A program made the position numbers and the translations under genes. This document shows, in pieces, positions 25,656 to 38,497 of a stretch of DNA of 64,000 nt (the stretch's first letter is position 1; each line of letters starts with the position of its first letter). The notes under the pieces were generated by a model. That model saw nothing but the letters and a program-made list of their open reading frames with translations. It did not search any database and had not been told where the DNA came from. Source of the stretch: Cercis canadensis (Eukaryota > Streptophyta > Magnoliopsida > Fabales > Fabaceae); contig QAOA01000289.1 in assembly GCA_003255065.1 (NCBI GenBank), forward strand, positions 915,805 through 979,804, given 5' to 3'.

Positions 25656-28600
25656 TTAGTACTTGACAAATCCAACATTCTGAGCCTTGCCAAGAACAGA
25701 TTCGATGTCATCATGAAATAAGTTCAAGCGTTTTGCTACAGCAAAACCAGAATACATTCCATCCACTGCTGCACTAATAATCCCTCCTGCATAACCTGCT
25801 CCTTCACCAACTGGGTATAGTCCTTTTAATGAAGTGCTTTCATAAGTGTCAACACTGCGTGGAATCTGGATTGGAGAGCTGGTCCTAGTCTGGAACAAAA
25901 ACATTTCAAGTGCAAAAAGAATAATACTTGAGAAGTAAAATCATGACAATAACTCATGTTATATACAGAAATTTTCATCATTTACTGCAGGCGGAGAACC
26001 AGGGCTGGGGAATCTGATAAGGCATTCCATTTACTGATACAAAATTATCATAAAACGTATTACAATTTTTTTTTTTTTTTTTTTGTGATTCACAATTAAG
26101 AATTATAAACAGGGAAGCAATGGGATGCAGTAATGCACTAAAACCTAAAATAGAAAGCATATTATTACCTCTACACCATGAAGAAGTGCTTCTTTAGAGA
26201 TGAATCCTGGTAACTGAAGTTTGGAAGTTCAAATAAAAAAATTTTGCTCAGTAATTGGGCCCTATACTTTTACAAAGGACAGTGGAAACACTAAAATAGG
26301 ATACGAGAGTTGTGAACCTCTGTATCAAATGTTACAATTGAATGTTGCAAAGCTTCTGTTACATGAACGGGAAATAACTGATGGAGATTTGCTGCCTTCA
26401 CGCCCAAACGGTAACTTGAGGTAGGTACAGATGTCACTAGCACAAACAAGTCAAAGCTAAGTTCAACGACGATCTGAAAGTAACAAATGAAGGAAAATAA
26501 TTGACAATTTTACCAGATAATTTGTTCTCTAGAAAGTCAGTAACTGTCTGGACAGGCACGGTGAAATTTCCTCCTCCCATCATGGCAGCTCTTTGCTCAA
26601 ATTCTCTCTGAATAGTATTAGATAAGTCGGTGATGTTGTCAAGAGTTATGTATCAGGCAAGAACAAGGACAATCCAATCAGGGAAAAAAATTCATCTGAT
26701 ATAATATGGGTCAATTCTTATATCACTTCTTGAAAAAGGCAGAAAAACAGGACATAGATTCATATATTTCACTATTTGATAATTAAATCAGAAAGACAAA
26801 ATCCCAAATTGATGATTAAAGAATTAAAACATGGCTCTAGGGACTCAATAAGAACAACTAACCTACCTGAAATTCAACCCCCGCAAGAGCTCCATCAAAA
26901 TTTAAAGCTTCGAAATCCTTCATTGTGACAGTCACCACAAGTGCAGCATTTGCCCACCTAGAAGCTCGTCGAGAAAATGACATGCCATTGATGCACAGTT
27001 CTGAGGGATTTGTACTAGTGAGAACAACCTATAGATTCCAATATTCCATAGTAAATAACAGTTGACTACATTTGATATAATATCTCCAGTAAATTCAATA
27101 TCAATGATAATAGTTTCATGACCCTAATCCTCCCACTGCAACCAAATGCAATCCCCCCTTCCCCCTCTTTCATGTGAGGCAGGACAAGTCCAGAGAATAC
27201 ATACAGTACAATCTAAAATTCAAAGCATCTTTTGAAAATAATGATCCATCACTTTAGAATATCTCCAGTGCAAAAGCAATCCTGATATTCTGAATTGGAC
27301 TGCAGAGAAATATCTTGCCATCTTGATGACATACTGTCCTGTCCGACTGAGTGCCATTCAATAGGTAGAATTGCATATTAAACAGGAATTTGCTATATCT
27401 AATTTATGTAATTAAGGAACACCATTAAAGGATGAGAAAAAATATACTATGTTATGCACCCTTACAAGCATGAAAGCAGCACCACAAAGAGCTCATGTTC
27501 CAATAATCATATACTATTTAAGTCAAAGGAGAAAATATACCTGTCCGCCTGGACACATGCAGAAAGAGTAACAACTACGATTTGCTACCCCTGAATCAGA
27601 TAATTCACCATCTCTGTCAATATAGTTGGCAACTTTGTAATCCGCCACTGGAACTTTACCACGTCCACTATGAACCTCAGAGGCCAATTCAGAATACTAC
27701 ACATTTAAATGAATAAATTTGTGTGCGCCATAATCATAACCAGAGAAAAGAAGAAAATAATTCATGATCTTAAACACCTTTTATGATAAACAACAATAGT
27801 ATATCAATACATAGCAAGGTTAGGTCTCCAAAAAGTTACAATGATTTTATTTATTTTTTACTGAATTAAATAGTATAAATAGACAGCTTGCAAGACTATA
27901 ATTGATAAACTCATCAACCTTTACGTTTAACGGGGGTTGAATTTTGCGAGACTCAGTTGGCATATCTCTTTTATCCTTTACACATGCCATCAATAATGTC
28001 TTCCATTTCCTTTGTGCTTCAAATTAAATTTATTCACCATTATATTCACAAAAAATTTCTGATTCTCAGTGTTCAAGCTTTCCACAAATCTAATCAACGT
28101 CAATGTCTTATATTTTTCATACTCATACATTAATACGTTATTGACTGGACCAAATCAATGTAAATTATGATGCAAGTTGAATTGATAAACAAGGGTATTG
28201 AAATAGCTTTGACTAGATACAAACCTGTATGCTGTTGATTAGTTCTTGAGGATGTTCAATCCGTAGTCCTACCTGTTAAGCAATGTAAGATGCAATAAGA
28301 AAATCATGAAGAGCAGTAAGCACTAATGCCAAAACAAACACCAGAGTATATGGTCACGTTCCTCCACTAGAAAAAAATCCAAATGGGCCTAAATATGGAT
28401 GCAACAGCTTCCAACAATATCATTCTTGATTATATCTTTCAATTTTATTTTTTTAAAAAATCTAAACAAAATAGGGAGAATGACTGAAAAGGACGACTTA
28501 GAAATTTTTAGAACTAAAAGGAAAACAAGTGGTTATACAGTACAAAATTTTGTTGTCATTCAATTCAAGAAGTGGTTAATCTTACATATGGCTCCTAAAA

Positions 28601-31600
28601 GTTGACAAGCATTCCTTTATTGTTATTCCCACCAAAATAGAGAAAATGAAAAAATACACACGAACACACATGGGGCCTAAGTTCTGCATGCTCATCCACA
28701 CAAAGTGTACACAAGTATGAGAAAACAGATAGGCATCATAATGTTGATAAATTGAACTAGAGATTAGGAGAGGATCTCAAAAGAAACTCACAGAAAAATC
28801 TTTTGGTTCCAAGACCACATTATGAGAAAGAAGCATTTGATACACATCTCGAGCAGAATGACCAACAGCCAGAATAACAGCATCATATTCCATCTTTTGG
28901 CTGTTTATGCGTAATCTATCTGCTGATTCAGATACCATAACCCCCAGAACATGTCCATCTTCTATAAGTAGATCATCTACCCTTGTTCCAAACTTGATGG
29001 TGACCTGAGTACAAAAAAGCAGCAATTTAACTTGGATAAGGCCAAGACAAGCACAACAAGCAAAATTTCCCTGACATATGTGTTTATTTCCAATATAAAA
29101 AAGTAGGTATTGGACTCACACCCAACTCTTGTAGATGTTGCCGAAAGTTCCGAAGTAATGGAACCAATCTATCTGTTCCTAAGTGAGGCTTTCCATCAAG
29201 CAATATATTTTTTGGAGCCCCAAACTGAACAAGAGTTTTCATAACCTAAAATGAAGACACCATTCGATGATATAAGTCCAGAATAAAAGCCACAATATCA
29301 GTAAAACTCTATTAGCTTTCTTATAATATCTAATAAAACATTCCTGAATAAATGATACATCCCTATTTTTAGGGAAAAAAACATCAACTTTTAAGGTTGC
29401 AGAGGAAATAATTACGGTTATAGTTTCCCTATTATTATATTTTCTGATCATAGATGCAGTAACGAATTTCCTCATATTCTGAGATTATCTGAGAGTAAAA
29501 TAAATTAGAAGGTTTATGCATAAAACACTGAAATGAGAAGGAAATTTATAAAGTAGAACAAATATTGCATGTGGCAAAGGACACTATTGTATTTCATATC
29601 AATCCAAATTTTAGAACCATAAACAAGCGCCTCTATAATTTTTTCAGTACTGCAGTCTTCGCCAATTATTACACTATTACAGATTTAATATCAATATTAG
29701 GGGTTAGATAGACAGATACATGGACTGTATATAACTATGCCATTAATAAAAGGTAAGGACACTAACCGCAAGAACACTGCCACTGTTTCGTCCAATTCTA
29801 GTTACCAACTTTCCATCACTCCAGGTACCTGCACCACCCTGCCACACATAAGTCCCTAATAAATAACAAAGAAAATAGATTCGGAAAGTTCATGGGGGAG
29901 AAAGACTAGTTGAATAATAACAGAAACACAAGAAAACTTCTTTTATTAAAACAATCAGGCATGGGTATTAAAATCAGGCATAATTTCCTTTAACTCCATG
30001 AAGATGATGTATAAACCCTTTTTGTATTGACTATTGTGGAGAAAATTCATAGTAACAAGGCTGCACAATAAGACAAAAAAATACTCTCAGATATTCGCTT
30101 TTAAATTAATTTGCATATATGTCAATGTCATGGCAATTTTTCAGTAAAATGGGAAACTAAATGACCTGGTACATAGCATCCAAAAACAAGATCTCTTTAA
30201 GTTATAAGAGATGTGATTAAAATCTATTATACTGAAACAACTAAAACATCCTTAAACAAGCAAAGCAAGATGCAAGATATAACCTCTCCAAAGCAGAAGT
30301 TGCTTTCCAATTCTAAAATTCGACGAACTACTAGAGCACCAATATCACGCCCTCTTTTTTCAACTGCTTGGCCTCTTTCTATCAAGGTAACATCTGCACC
30401 AAACTCTGCAAGAACAAGAGAAGCAAGTAGACCTGATGGGCCACTACCCACTACTGCAACTTTTGGTTTTCTTGTAGCCTGGATCTGGCGCATTCCTCCT
30501 GAGTGGATGCTCTTTCCATTTTCGCCAGTCACTAAATCTTCATTATTCTCTTTACAGTCATGTATTATACTCATTAAATCACCCAAAACTTTTCCATCAT
30601 GCACCTGTTCTACGAGGCCAACTTTAGGCTCCAACCGAGATATGAAGTCCCAAGTGCAAGGCTCTAGACTGAGGAGCTTTTGGACATCCATGTCGACAGT
30701 ATGCACGAATTTGGGCTCTTTTAATTTCTGAAAAGTATCATTGAAACAAACTAAGTGGATGCAAGGATAACTGCAAGTGTATGGTATTTAGAATGTTGTT
30801 TCACTATAAATAACCTTTTATAGCAACCTGAACACGGGCAAAAAAATGATATCACAATAGAAAAGTCAACTAACTGATCTAATAATTCTATACGCTTATC
30901 CATGAACAGATGCTGGTTTCAGTATGTCCATTTGGCATCCATGTCCCAAATTCTGCATTTTTCTTGACACACATCAATGGCATGACTATTCTAATACACT
31001 GGGACTCATTCAAAGACTACCTGGCAGCCATATTGGTGCTTCATGGGCCAGCAATATTGCAGAGATGATTAAAAGAGGTATGTTCATTGTGGTCTACATT
31101 TACAGCAACATCACCATCCCCAAAAGGTCAGGCAGGGAAAAAATATTTCATTCGATCAAGCCACCTTCAAGTTGTACATCTATTAAATATGCTCTTCATG
31201 CCGCTAAAATGGGAATAATAAATAAATAAATAATAGTCCAAACTAAATATCTTTAAAAGCACTGCTAAATGTATGCCACTAAACTAGAATTTCTGAAGAG
31301 ACTACAATTATAGAAATCTCAAATGGATACAAATTGATTTATATATATATATACTTACTGGTCAAAACCATATGGTTGAAATCTTTAATCTGATTTAGGC
31401 ACAAGTGTTCAAAATCGTTCTTACAAGCTAACGCAACTGAAATCTGGCTAATATCATTAAACAATCGCCCATATGAAGAATTTCAATATCTAAAGAACTT
31501 AGCAGTTACTTGAGCATCCAAGCCATAGATTATCATCTTTCAAAAATCAATGATTTTATAACAGTATTTTTGCAAGAAAACAATGTATAAGCATATTAAT

Positions 31601-32353
31601 GTGTTTGCATGGAACAGACCTTCCTAGCATCAAAGGACTTCCGAACAACCGTGAAAGCTTCTCGTGGCAACAGTGATGCAACCTGGCACAACAAAATTTA
31701 AATATTACCATACTTTAATAGCTTGTTTGCTTCCATTTTACAAAGATTTAAAACAAAAGAAATATATATGGCAAAGATGTAATACAAAAATGCATAAACT
31801 CAGAGGGTGCAGGAAACTGAAAGAGAGCAAAACAAGAACTTCACACGACCAATTTAAAAAGAAAAGCTCCACATTGGTCCCAACCTCTGGAGCTATTCTT
31901 CTATTAGAAATGCAAACAAAAGGTAAAATTTTCCAGAAAATTTCTTCTTTGGACCCCTTTTTTTTTTTATTAACAAGAAACTTCCTCCTCAACAAAACAA
32001 AATCCCGGGGGAAAAAACTCAAAATTTACCGGGAATTCCAGAGCTTTGGCAATTTCTTCAAGCAGCCCATCTGAAACATCTAGAAAATCTTTTCCGGGGT
32101 CTTTCTGAACTGGAACCCCGAGCTTGTAAAGCCTCCATATACCTTCGAATTTATCCTTTTTCTTGAGGTCGGATAGAAGTTCTTTATGCTTCAATTTAAG
32201 CCTCTTCTTCTCTGAGGGGTACCTCTGCTTGCCAGTTCTCCTGGCACAGAGGATAGGGAGTGTTCGGTTACAAGTATAAGGGAGTCTTGTTGCTGGAGAG
32301 CTAGGAGGACGAAAATAGAAAGCACTGAGCTTGGAAGAGGGAAGAATGTGCAT
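25656..32353 (-). CDS. PDE327: Plastid FAD/NAD(P)-dependent oxidoreductase, PDE327-like
   Basis: Thirteen exons: 32353-32030, 31682-31620, 30729-30284, 29838-29767, 29245-29120, 29004-28792, 28272-28225, 27696-27541, 27028-26867, 26607-26514, 26436-26318, 26213-26169, 25889-25656. The product is about 699 residues. The N-terminus is Ser/Pro/Arg-rich, like a plastid transit peptide. Then comes the FAD-binding GxGxxG (VAVVGSGPSGL), GGAGTWSDGKL, a central catalytic region, and a C-terminal FAD motif (LYPVGEGAGYAGGI). It resembles the COG2509 family of uncharacterised FAD-dependent dehydrogenases and, from memory, Arabidopsis At4g30720/PDE327, whose loss causes pigment defects; the substrate is unknown. 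All junctions are canonical and in phase except exon 2 to exon 3, where the canonical join leaves two bases too many (see findings). The junction at exon 11/12 is placed by GAG|GTTCAC and CTTCAG and preserves the frame. Confidence 0.88.
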
Positions 32354-33887
32354 GCTGCCGAGAGTTTAGAGCGTGCTAGTGCGAGTTTGCGATTCAGATA
32401 AGAGACTCGAACGTTATATATGACTCGGACTCGGTTTATACTTTACACCCAATGCAAGAGACGGACGCTTTATTTTTTACTGACCTACTCCTACAATTGT
32501 CGTTTTAAGGTTAACTTTTTTTTTCCCCTCATAATCAGTCTGATATGATTAATCCATTAACTGTAATTAACAATTTTTTTTGATGAATTTTAGGCGTTTG
32601 TTCTATCACAATTCACAAGCAGACCCCATTTGGTTGTAATAAGATTAGTGTGAAGCTTATCATGGCAGCTCCTGCTCTGCCACACAAAGATGCTCCAAAT
32701 TGGGAATCTCCCATATACGCTTGGAAATATTGTTCTGTGGATTCCACCCATTCCTTGAAAGAACTTGGTAGGCAGGCAGTTTTAATTGTGAAAGATCCAT
32801 CATGCTCAGCCCCCCAACAAATCCTGTCTTTGCCATTGGTGGCATTCGGTGTCTAGAATCAACTTGATTCTGTCAACCTCCACCTCAAAAGTCCACTCCT
32901 TTCCACGCCCATATTTCCATCTGAGGACTGCTCCCCATAAGTTGTCAACCTCAATACGGGCCTCCATCCTAGTTTCGTGAGTCTTAGGTTGTCAGATTGT
33001 GTCCCAACTAATCAAATGGGATTTTCTAGTTGCTTCAGAGTGGCCCCAAAGGAAACTCCTTTGAATTTTCTCCATTTCTCAACAAATTCCCATTGGAATC
33101 TTGCTTCTCATCATAGAATAGATTGGAATGGAACCAATTACAAGTTTTATTTTCAAAAATAGTGGGGACATGAAATTGAAAGCCCACTCTTGGAGACAAA
33201 AATAACATTAAAAGGGTCTTTTTTTATGTGTATTTTGTTCACCTTAACTGTGCCATCAATGTTTAGCACTTAGACATACATAATAAATTTCTTATCAATT
33301 TATACTTAAATATGTATTCCCGAAGTTTCCAACACAAATTTCCAATTTACACAACTACATTAATAAAACTATTTAAGTGTTTTGAGAGACCAAAACAACA
33401 TAAAAAATGACAATATATGTATTTTCCAGGGTTTAGGATGTAGGTTTTAGGATTTTTTATAAGTACTTTAGTGAGAAATTGAATGACTCACCAGCAATAT
33501 GTGTTGATGTAAGTAAGGGTTCTAGTTGAGCATAATACAATAACTTTTATAACATGTAATTTAAGTATAAGGTTAATCCAGACCTCAAGGAGATATGCAT
33601 CAAGTGCCAGTCACAAATGACAAATTTGATTCACCATGCTAAAACTACACCACTCAAAGAATCCCATAACCTCCTCCTTTTCAGGCAATAATGTTAGCGT
33701 TATACAACAACCACATGGACGCTGCACTACGTCAATCGTTCACCAAGACACCTTGAATAATTAATGCAATGGTACTTCAAGCTCAGCACACGAAAATTTT
33801 ATTTAGAACAGTTAAGGAATTATCATTCATATTCACTGAACCCAAGCTACCAAATTGGTGTGAGTGAGCCTTTGCTACAGAATGGCT
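32354..33887. other. Spacer between the PDE327-like gene and the 3' end of the elongin-B-like gene
   Basis: This holds the PDE327-like promoter and unassigned sequence. A minus-strand frame of 53 codons (32967-32806) reads like protein (LRWKYGRGKEWTFEVEVD), but I cannot place it in a family. It is at best a relic exon. Confidence 0.5.
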
Positions 33888-35648
33888 TTACCAATTGGCA
33901 CCATCTGCATCCCGCGAATGGTAGAAATCATTTGGCCGAACAATGTTGACCTCCTCAAATTCATTATCATCTGAAAGCATTAGACGGAAATTTTTCAATA
34001 TATTGTTCCAGAAAAGCAAAGATATTCTCTGACAACCAAGAAGTTAAAATAAAAGTTCTGGGACTATAAGGAAACATTTAACCCTGATAACTAAACAAGG
34101 TGAGGCAGAAGAAGGGAGGAAGAAGTTATAAACTATATGATATTACTGCATGCCACTTGCTTCTAAAGATCATCCCAAAAATACAAAAACACTCCTACAT
34201 CTCTGTTTCGTACGAGCGTGTGTGTGTGAGCATGCTGTGCGTGAGAGAGAATAGTATCAAAATGTTAACCCCGAAAACAAAACAACAGTAAAAGGACCAT
34301 CTACAAGACCACAATGTAATTTCAGAAATTTCTTCAATTCGCTACATTCCTGTCAATTACCACTTAACCTATATAAGATATTTCCCTAATATGTGAAGTA
34401 TCACTTTGACAACACTTGACAAGTCAGTTCCATGAACTTTTTAGTCCAATCCATTACTTGACAAGGGAAGCTAAACAAGACATACCATGCATATGGTCAG
34501 TCAATTTCGAAATAACAAGACAAGGATTGAAAAAAGTCATTTTCATCTTTGCCAACTTGGCCGTTGGACTCCACAAACACATAGTAATTGCCAACCAGAG
34601 ACCAAGCACACATCTTTTTGATAGATTGGTAAAAAAATTTGCTTTAACATAAAGTCCTAAGCATGATGATTTTCTGAGTTTATACACAAGTAACGGAAGC
34701 AAGTATAAGCAACCATATTGTGCTCATTACATAAACAATAAATTACTATATTGAATTCCTTTTAATTGGGAAAAACAGTATCGCTACACTGAAACTTGGT
34801 TGTTCAGCTAAAATTGACAAGATTGTGACTGCCATTCCAGAAGTGTTAAGTGGTCAGGACAAGTGATCTATAAATGTCAGGAACTGCATAACATATTATG
34901 CAATATCAGACAAGGACTCCATAATAAAACTGAAATCAATAAGGACCACAACTAATTAGAATCAGGATAAGAATAAGAAAAAATTTCATAATTCAGAACT
35001 GGGACTTGACACAATAATAAAAACTTGGCAGGATTTTTTAAAATACAACTTGGTCAATAAGACTCTGAGCACAGACTGCGAAAGGAAAGGGAACAGAAAA
35101 GGCATGCTGACTTCTAGAGACTAACAGTTGCTAGAAATCCTATAACTCAAACTTGTATCTCATAATAAAATTTTTAAAATAGAAATGGCAACAACAGGTA
35201 TGTTAACTAACATGCATAAACTCTTTTTTCAGGGGGGAGGAAAAGGATAAGATACATAACCTTTTCTCAAGGTCAGCGCCACAACCGTATCATTTTCAAC
35301 CTGAACAGGAAAAATATATGACAAATAAATCATCATGAGGCGATGTGAGTTTAAGAACAGTTGCAATAATAAACATCATAGAGAATTAGATATCTCCTAA
35401 ATGCCAGTATTTCCAAGAAACACACAAATCAAGGTAAAATCAGATAAAGCAAGATGAGACAGTGCCTTTTGATCTGCCAGTGTCTTTGAGTCCTCTAATA
35501 TTTCTCCTGTACCAGGCAAAATTAACTGCTGATTATTAACTGGTTGATCAATGAGGTCTTCCAACTTCTGCTTTATGTCAAGAATTTTATCAGATGGCTT
35601 GCACCGGATAAAGTATGTAGTCTTACTACGCTTAACACGAATGTACAT
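33888..35648 (-). CDS. Elongin-B-like ubiquitin-domain protein
   Basis: Three coding exons (35648-35466, 35300-35261, 33970-33888) join in phase to give 101 residues. The product is one ubiquitin-like beta-grasp domain (MYIRVKRSKTTYFIRC ... LADQKVENDTVVALTLRK) plus a conserved tail (EEVNIVRPNDFYHSRDADG). This matches plant elongin-B-like proteins such as, from memory, Arabidopsis At5g57860. Family knowledge: elongin B is a ubiquitin-like adaptor subunit of elongin and of cullin-type ligases in animals; the plant role is poorly known. The first coding intron has a GC donor (AAG|GCACTG) at 35465-35464. That is required for phase, because no GT donor nearby keeps the frame. A probable 5' UTR intron (35652-36826) has an acceptor directly before the ATG exon. 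Confidence 0.9.
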
Positions 35649-38125
35649 ATCCTGTCATGCATTCACAGTTTGAATCACTCAGAAAGTTGTGGTAATGCAT
35701 AAAGATACTTTTCTTTTTGTCATAGATAGATAGAGCTAGATTTTCTAGTTGGTCATATGGGGGAATGGGGATTCAAACCTGGGATCTAAACTTTTTTGAG
35801 AGATCCTTGGACCAGTAGTGCAGTGTGTGCTTGTGTATGCATGAAGATACTTAAGAATACTTACAGCTGCTAGGCTACATTCCAGTGCATGCGACAAATG
35901 TCCATTATGAGGAAGAGTAGCGTTAAAATAGCATCCAATGCTTATCCTGGCTCAGAATTTATCAGTTTTATGGTCTTACATATTATGATGTTAATGCATA
36001 TCAGGCTGATGCCTTCTGAAATTGTTAATGAAAGTCATCTAATAAGCTCACTTTGAAATATAGCAGGCAACGTTCCTTTTCAGATACTAGTCAAATTAAC
36101 TAGTATATAGCATATATCAGCGACAAATTTCTGTTGTCCCAACCCAACTACAATGTCTTTCTAACATTAAACCCCCACTTTCAGATAGTCCAAGCCTCAA
36201 TATATTTGAAATGTCAAAAGCAATATCCGTCTTCAAGACATCACTTGATACGTTGATCAACTTCACTACATCATCAATTGATGATCCACATTTATACTGC
36301 TAGCTTGCCCATTACTTAAAAAGCATCCGTTAAGGCAAATGCAGAATTTAGTTCCTAACAAATGGTTCAAGGACTAGCAGATGTTCCTAATTGTCACGGA
36401 TTTGGTAGCTACAGCCTATAGCAGTTTCCTCACACGTTAAGAATTCAATTTTATTCACACCCAAGGAATTTAAACGTTAATTAATAAACAAAAACAGCTA
36501 TGACTCGAAAGAAAGCAACAGAGACAAGTGATTCACATACCATTTATCACGCTTCTGGTGATTCTTCTTCGTATAAAAATTAAATTAACTGGTGCCGCAG
36601 TCCACAGAATTGAAGAATAAATTTGAAAAAATTAATACTCGAGCCAAGAAAAACAAAAAGAACTTACAGAATAACTTTGTCAATACAGTGAATGTCAGTA
36701 TGATGGAAATTTTTTCAAGACAAACAAATTTAGTTTAGGAATGTAACTAAATCATGCAAGTTTTGAGCAGCAAGAGAAATCAGAAAAACTGGAATTGCAA
36801 ATAAGGTCGAAAAATAGGATTCTAACCTGCGAATTGGTAAATTTGTTACCAGGCAAAAGATCATACGGATTGCCTTCGCCACCGCGCTTAAGTACGGATT
36901 CTTACGAGCTCAGTCAGGTGACTTTGTTCCTGATGTTTGGTTGCGGGGTTGCACATATCCCCCCAAAGGTTAGTCCAACTTTTTTTCGGCTCGAACCCAA
37001 AGTTAGTCAAACTGTACTTAAACAACCAAAAAAAAAAAGAAAGGTGGACCTGAACTGAATCTGAAAAATGGTGTAAAACACTAAAATCTGTACCCAGGCA
37101 GAAGTGGGCCCATAATACACCTATTAATTATGCTCAATTGTCTCAGCCCTAAATTATTGTTGTGTTTAAGTGGAGCGATGCCAATGAAATCAACCACGAG
37201 CCCATAATAAAAAAATAAAAAAAAAAATTGCTGTGGGAATAATCCTAAGATTTGTGCCTTTAGACTGAAGATGGAGATTCCCTTGGGAGGTTCTCTTTGG
37301 GTGTCCAATTCTTGAAGACCTTGGCATGTATATATAATGGCTGAGGTTGGTTCCACATTCAAAATTTCTTCACCTTCCTTGAAGAATTTATTTGATAATT
37401 GCATGATTTTGGTTCATAAAATTGAATTGATATATTTAGTGCCTAGATGTAAGAGTAAGACTATTTGGGGGTGAAAAGGGTGGTAGAAAAACAAACAAGT
37501 CTACACATTGAGGAGAATGGGACTATTTAAAATAACATCAAATTACTAGTAAGGATCGAGTTAAGTGTAATTATGGATAAATTTTTTTGACTTTTAAAAT
37601 AGTACTCTCGTTAATAAAAATGTAATATTGAGTGGGTTAAAAGAATAAAATAATATATTTAATTTAATTTGACTTAATGTAATTTACTTATTATTATTCT
37701 TTTATTAGCCTATAATACTACTTTAAAAAATATAAGAATTTCTCATAATCGTAAGAGTAAATAGATTAGATCTTATTGTGTAGTCTCTAATAAATTATTA
37801 ATTTTAATATATTATTGTAAAAAATGACAACATAAAAAAAAAATTAATATACGTTTTATCCCTTTTAACTTTTCAAAAGTTTCAATTTGATATTAGTTTA
37901 ACAGAAGTTTTAGTTCAGCCCCTATTTTTATTTGTTGATGTTAAAAATATTTTGCTTATGCAAAAATTACTTTGATAATTAGCAAAATAATTTTTAAGTC
38001 AATAAAATTTTATTATCCAAATAATAATTGTTTAAAAAATTATAAAAATAAAAAAATGAGAAATAAAATAAATCAAAATTCTCTAACACTGCCACACGAA
38101 GAACCCAATCAACCAACCTCGTGCT
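35649..38125. other. Leader intron, promoter and spacer between divergent genes
   Basis: 35652-36826 reads as the 5' UTR intron of the elongin-B-like gene, with a leader exon from 36827 to about 36920. The rest to 38125 is AT-rich spacer shared with the divergently transcribed calcineurin-B-like gene. A minus-strand open frame at 37081-37404 has no recognisable similarity. I see nothing else. Confidence 0.5.
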
Positions 38126-38482
38126 GCTGACACTGATGAGGCGAGGTCCTATTCTTGATCTACCCGACTACCCGTACACAGTGGTTGGAGATTCGTAACT
38201 GCTCTTTCTTCTTCCTCTCCTTCAAACCGACCTCACCTTCCTCCATTTCCAACTTGTGGTCTACCAGAAACGTAGTTAGGGCATTGCATTCATTACTTAC
38301 ACCNGCTGACACTGATGAGGTGAGGTCCTATTCTTGATCTACCCGACTACCCGTACACAGTGGTTGGAGATTCGGAACTGCTCTTTCTTCTTCCTCTCCT
38401 TCAAACCGACCTCACCTTCCTCCATTTCCAACTTGTGGTCTACCAGAAACGTAGTTAGGGCATTGCATTCATTACTTACACC
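38126..38482. other. Single-N join with 178-bp duplicated flank over the calcineurin-B-like 5' UTR
   Basis: The N at 38304 sits between 38126-38303 and 38305-38482. The two 178-bp copies differ at only about two bases. The right copy leads into the ATG at 38498. This is most simply an unmerged contig overlap, so the apparent 5' UTR duplication is probably not real. Confidence 0.88.
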
Positions 38483-38497
38483 CCTTTCTTCGCCACC

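Noticed and set aside
32806-32967. Short minus-strand frame that reads like protein between the PDE327-like and elongin-B-like genes
   Set aside because: It is only 53 codons, no family is recognised and no flanking splice structure was found; kept only as a note in the spacer entry.
37081-37404. 107-codon minus-strand frame upstream of the elongin-B-like leader
   Set aside because: It has low-complexity Phe/Gln runs, no similarity and no promoter or splice context.
38126-38482. A true tandem duplication of the calcineurin-B-like promoter
   Set aside because: The copies meet at a single N and are almost identical, as at five other Ns; an assembly overlap is simpler.
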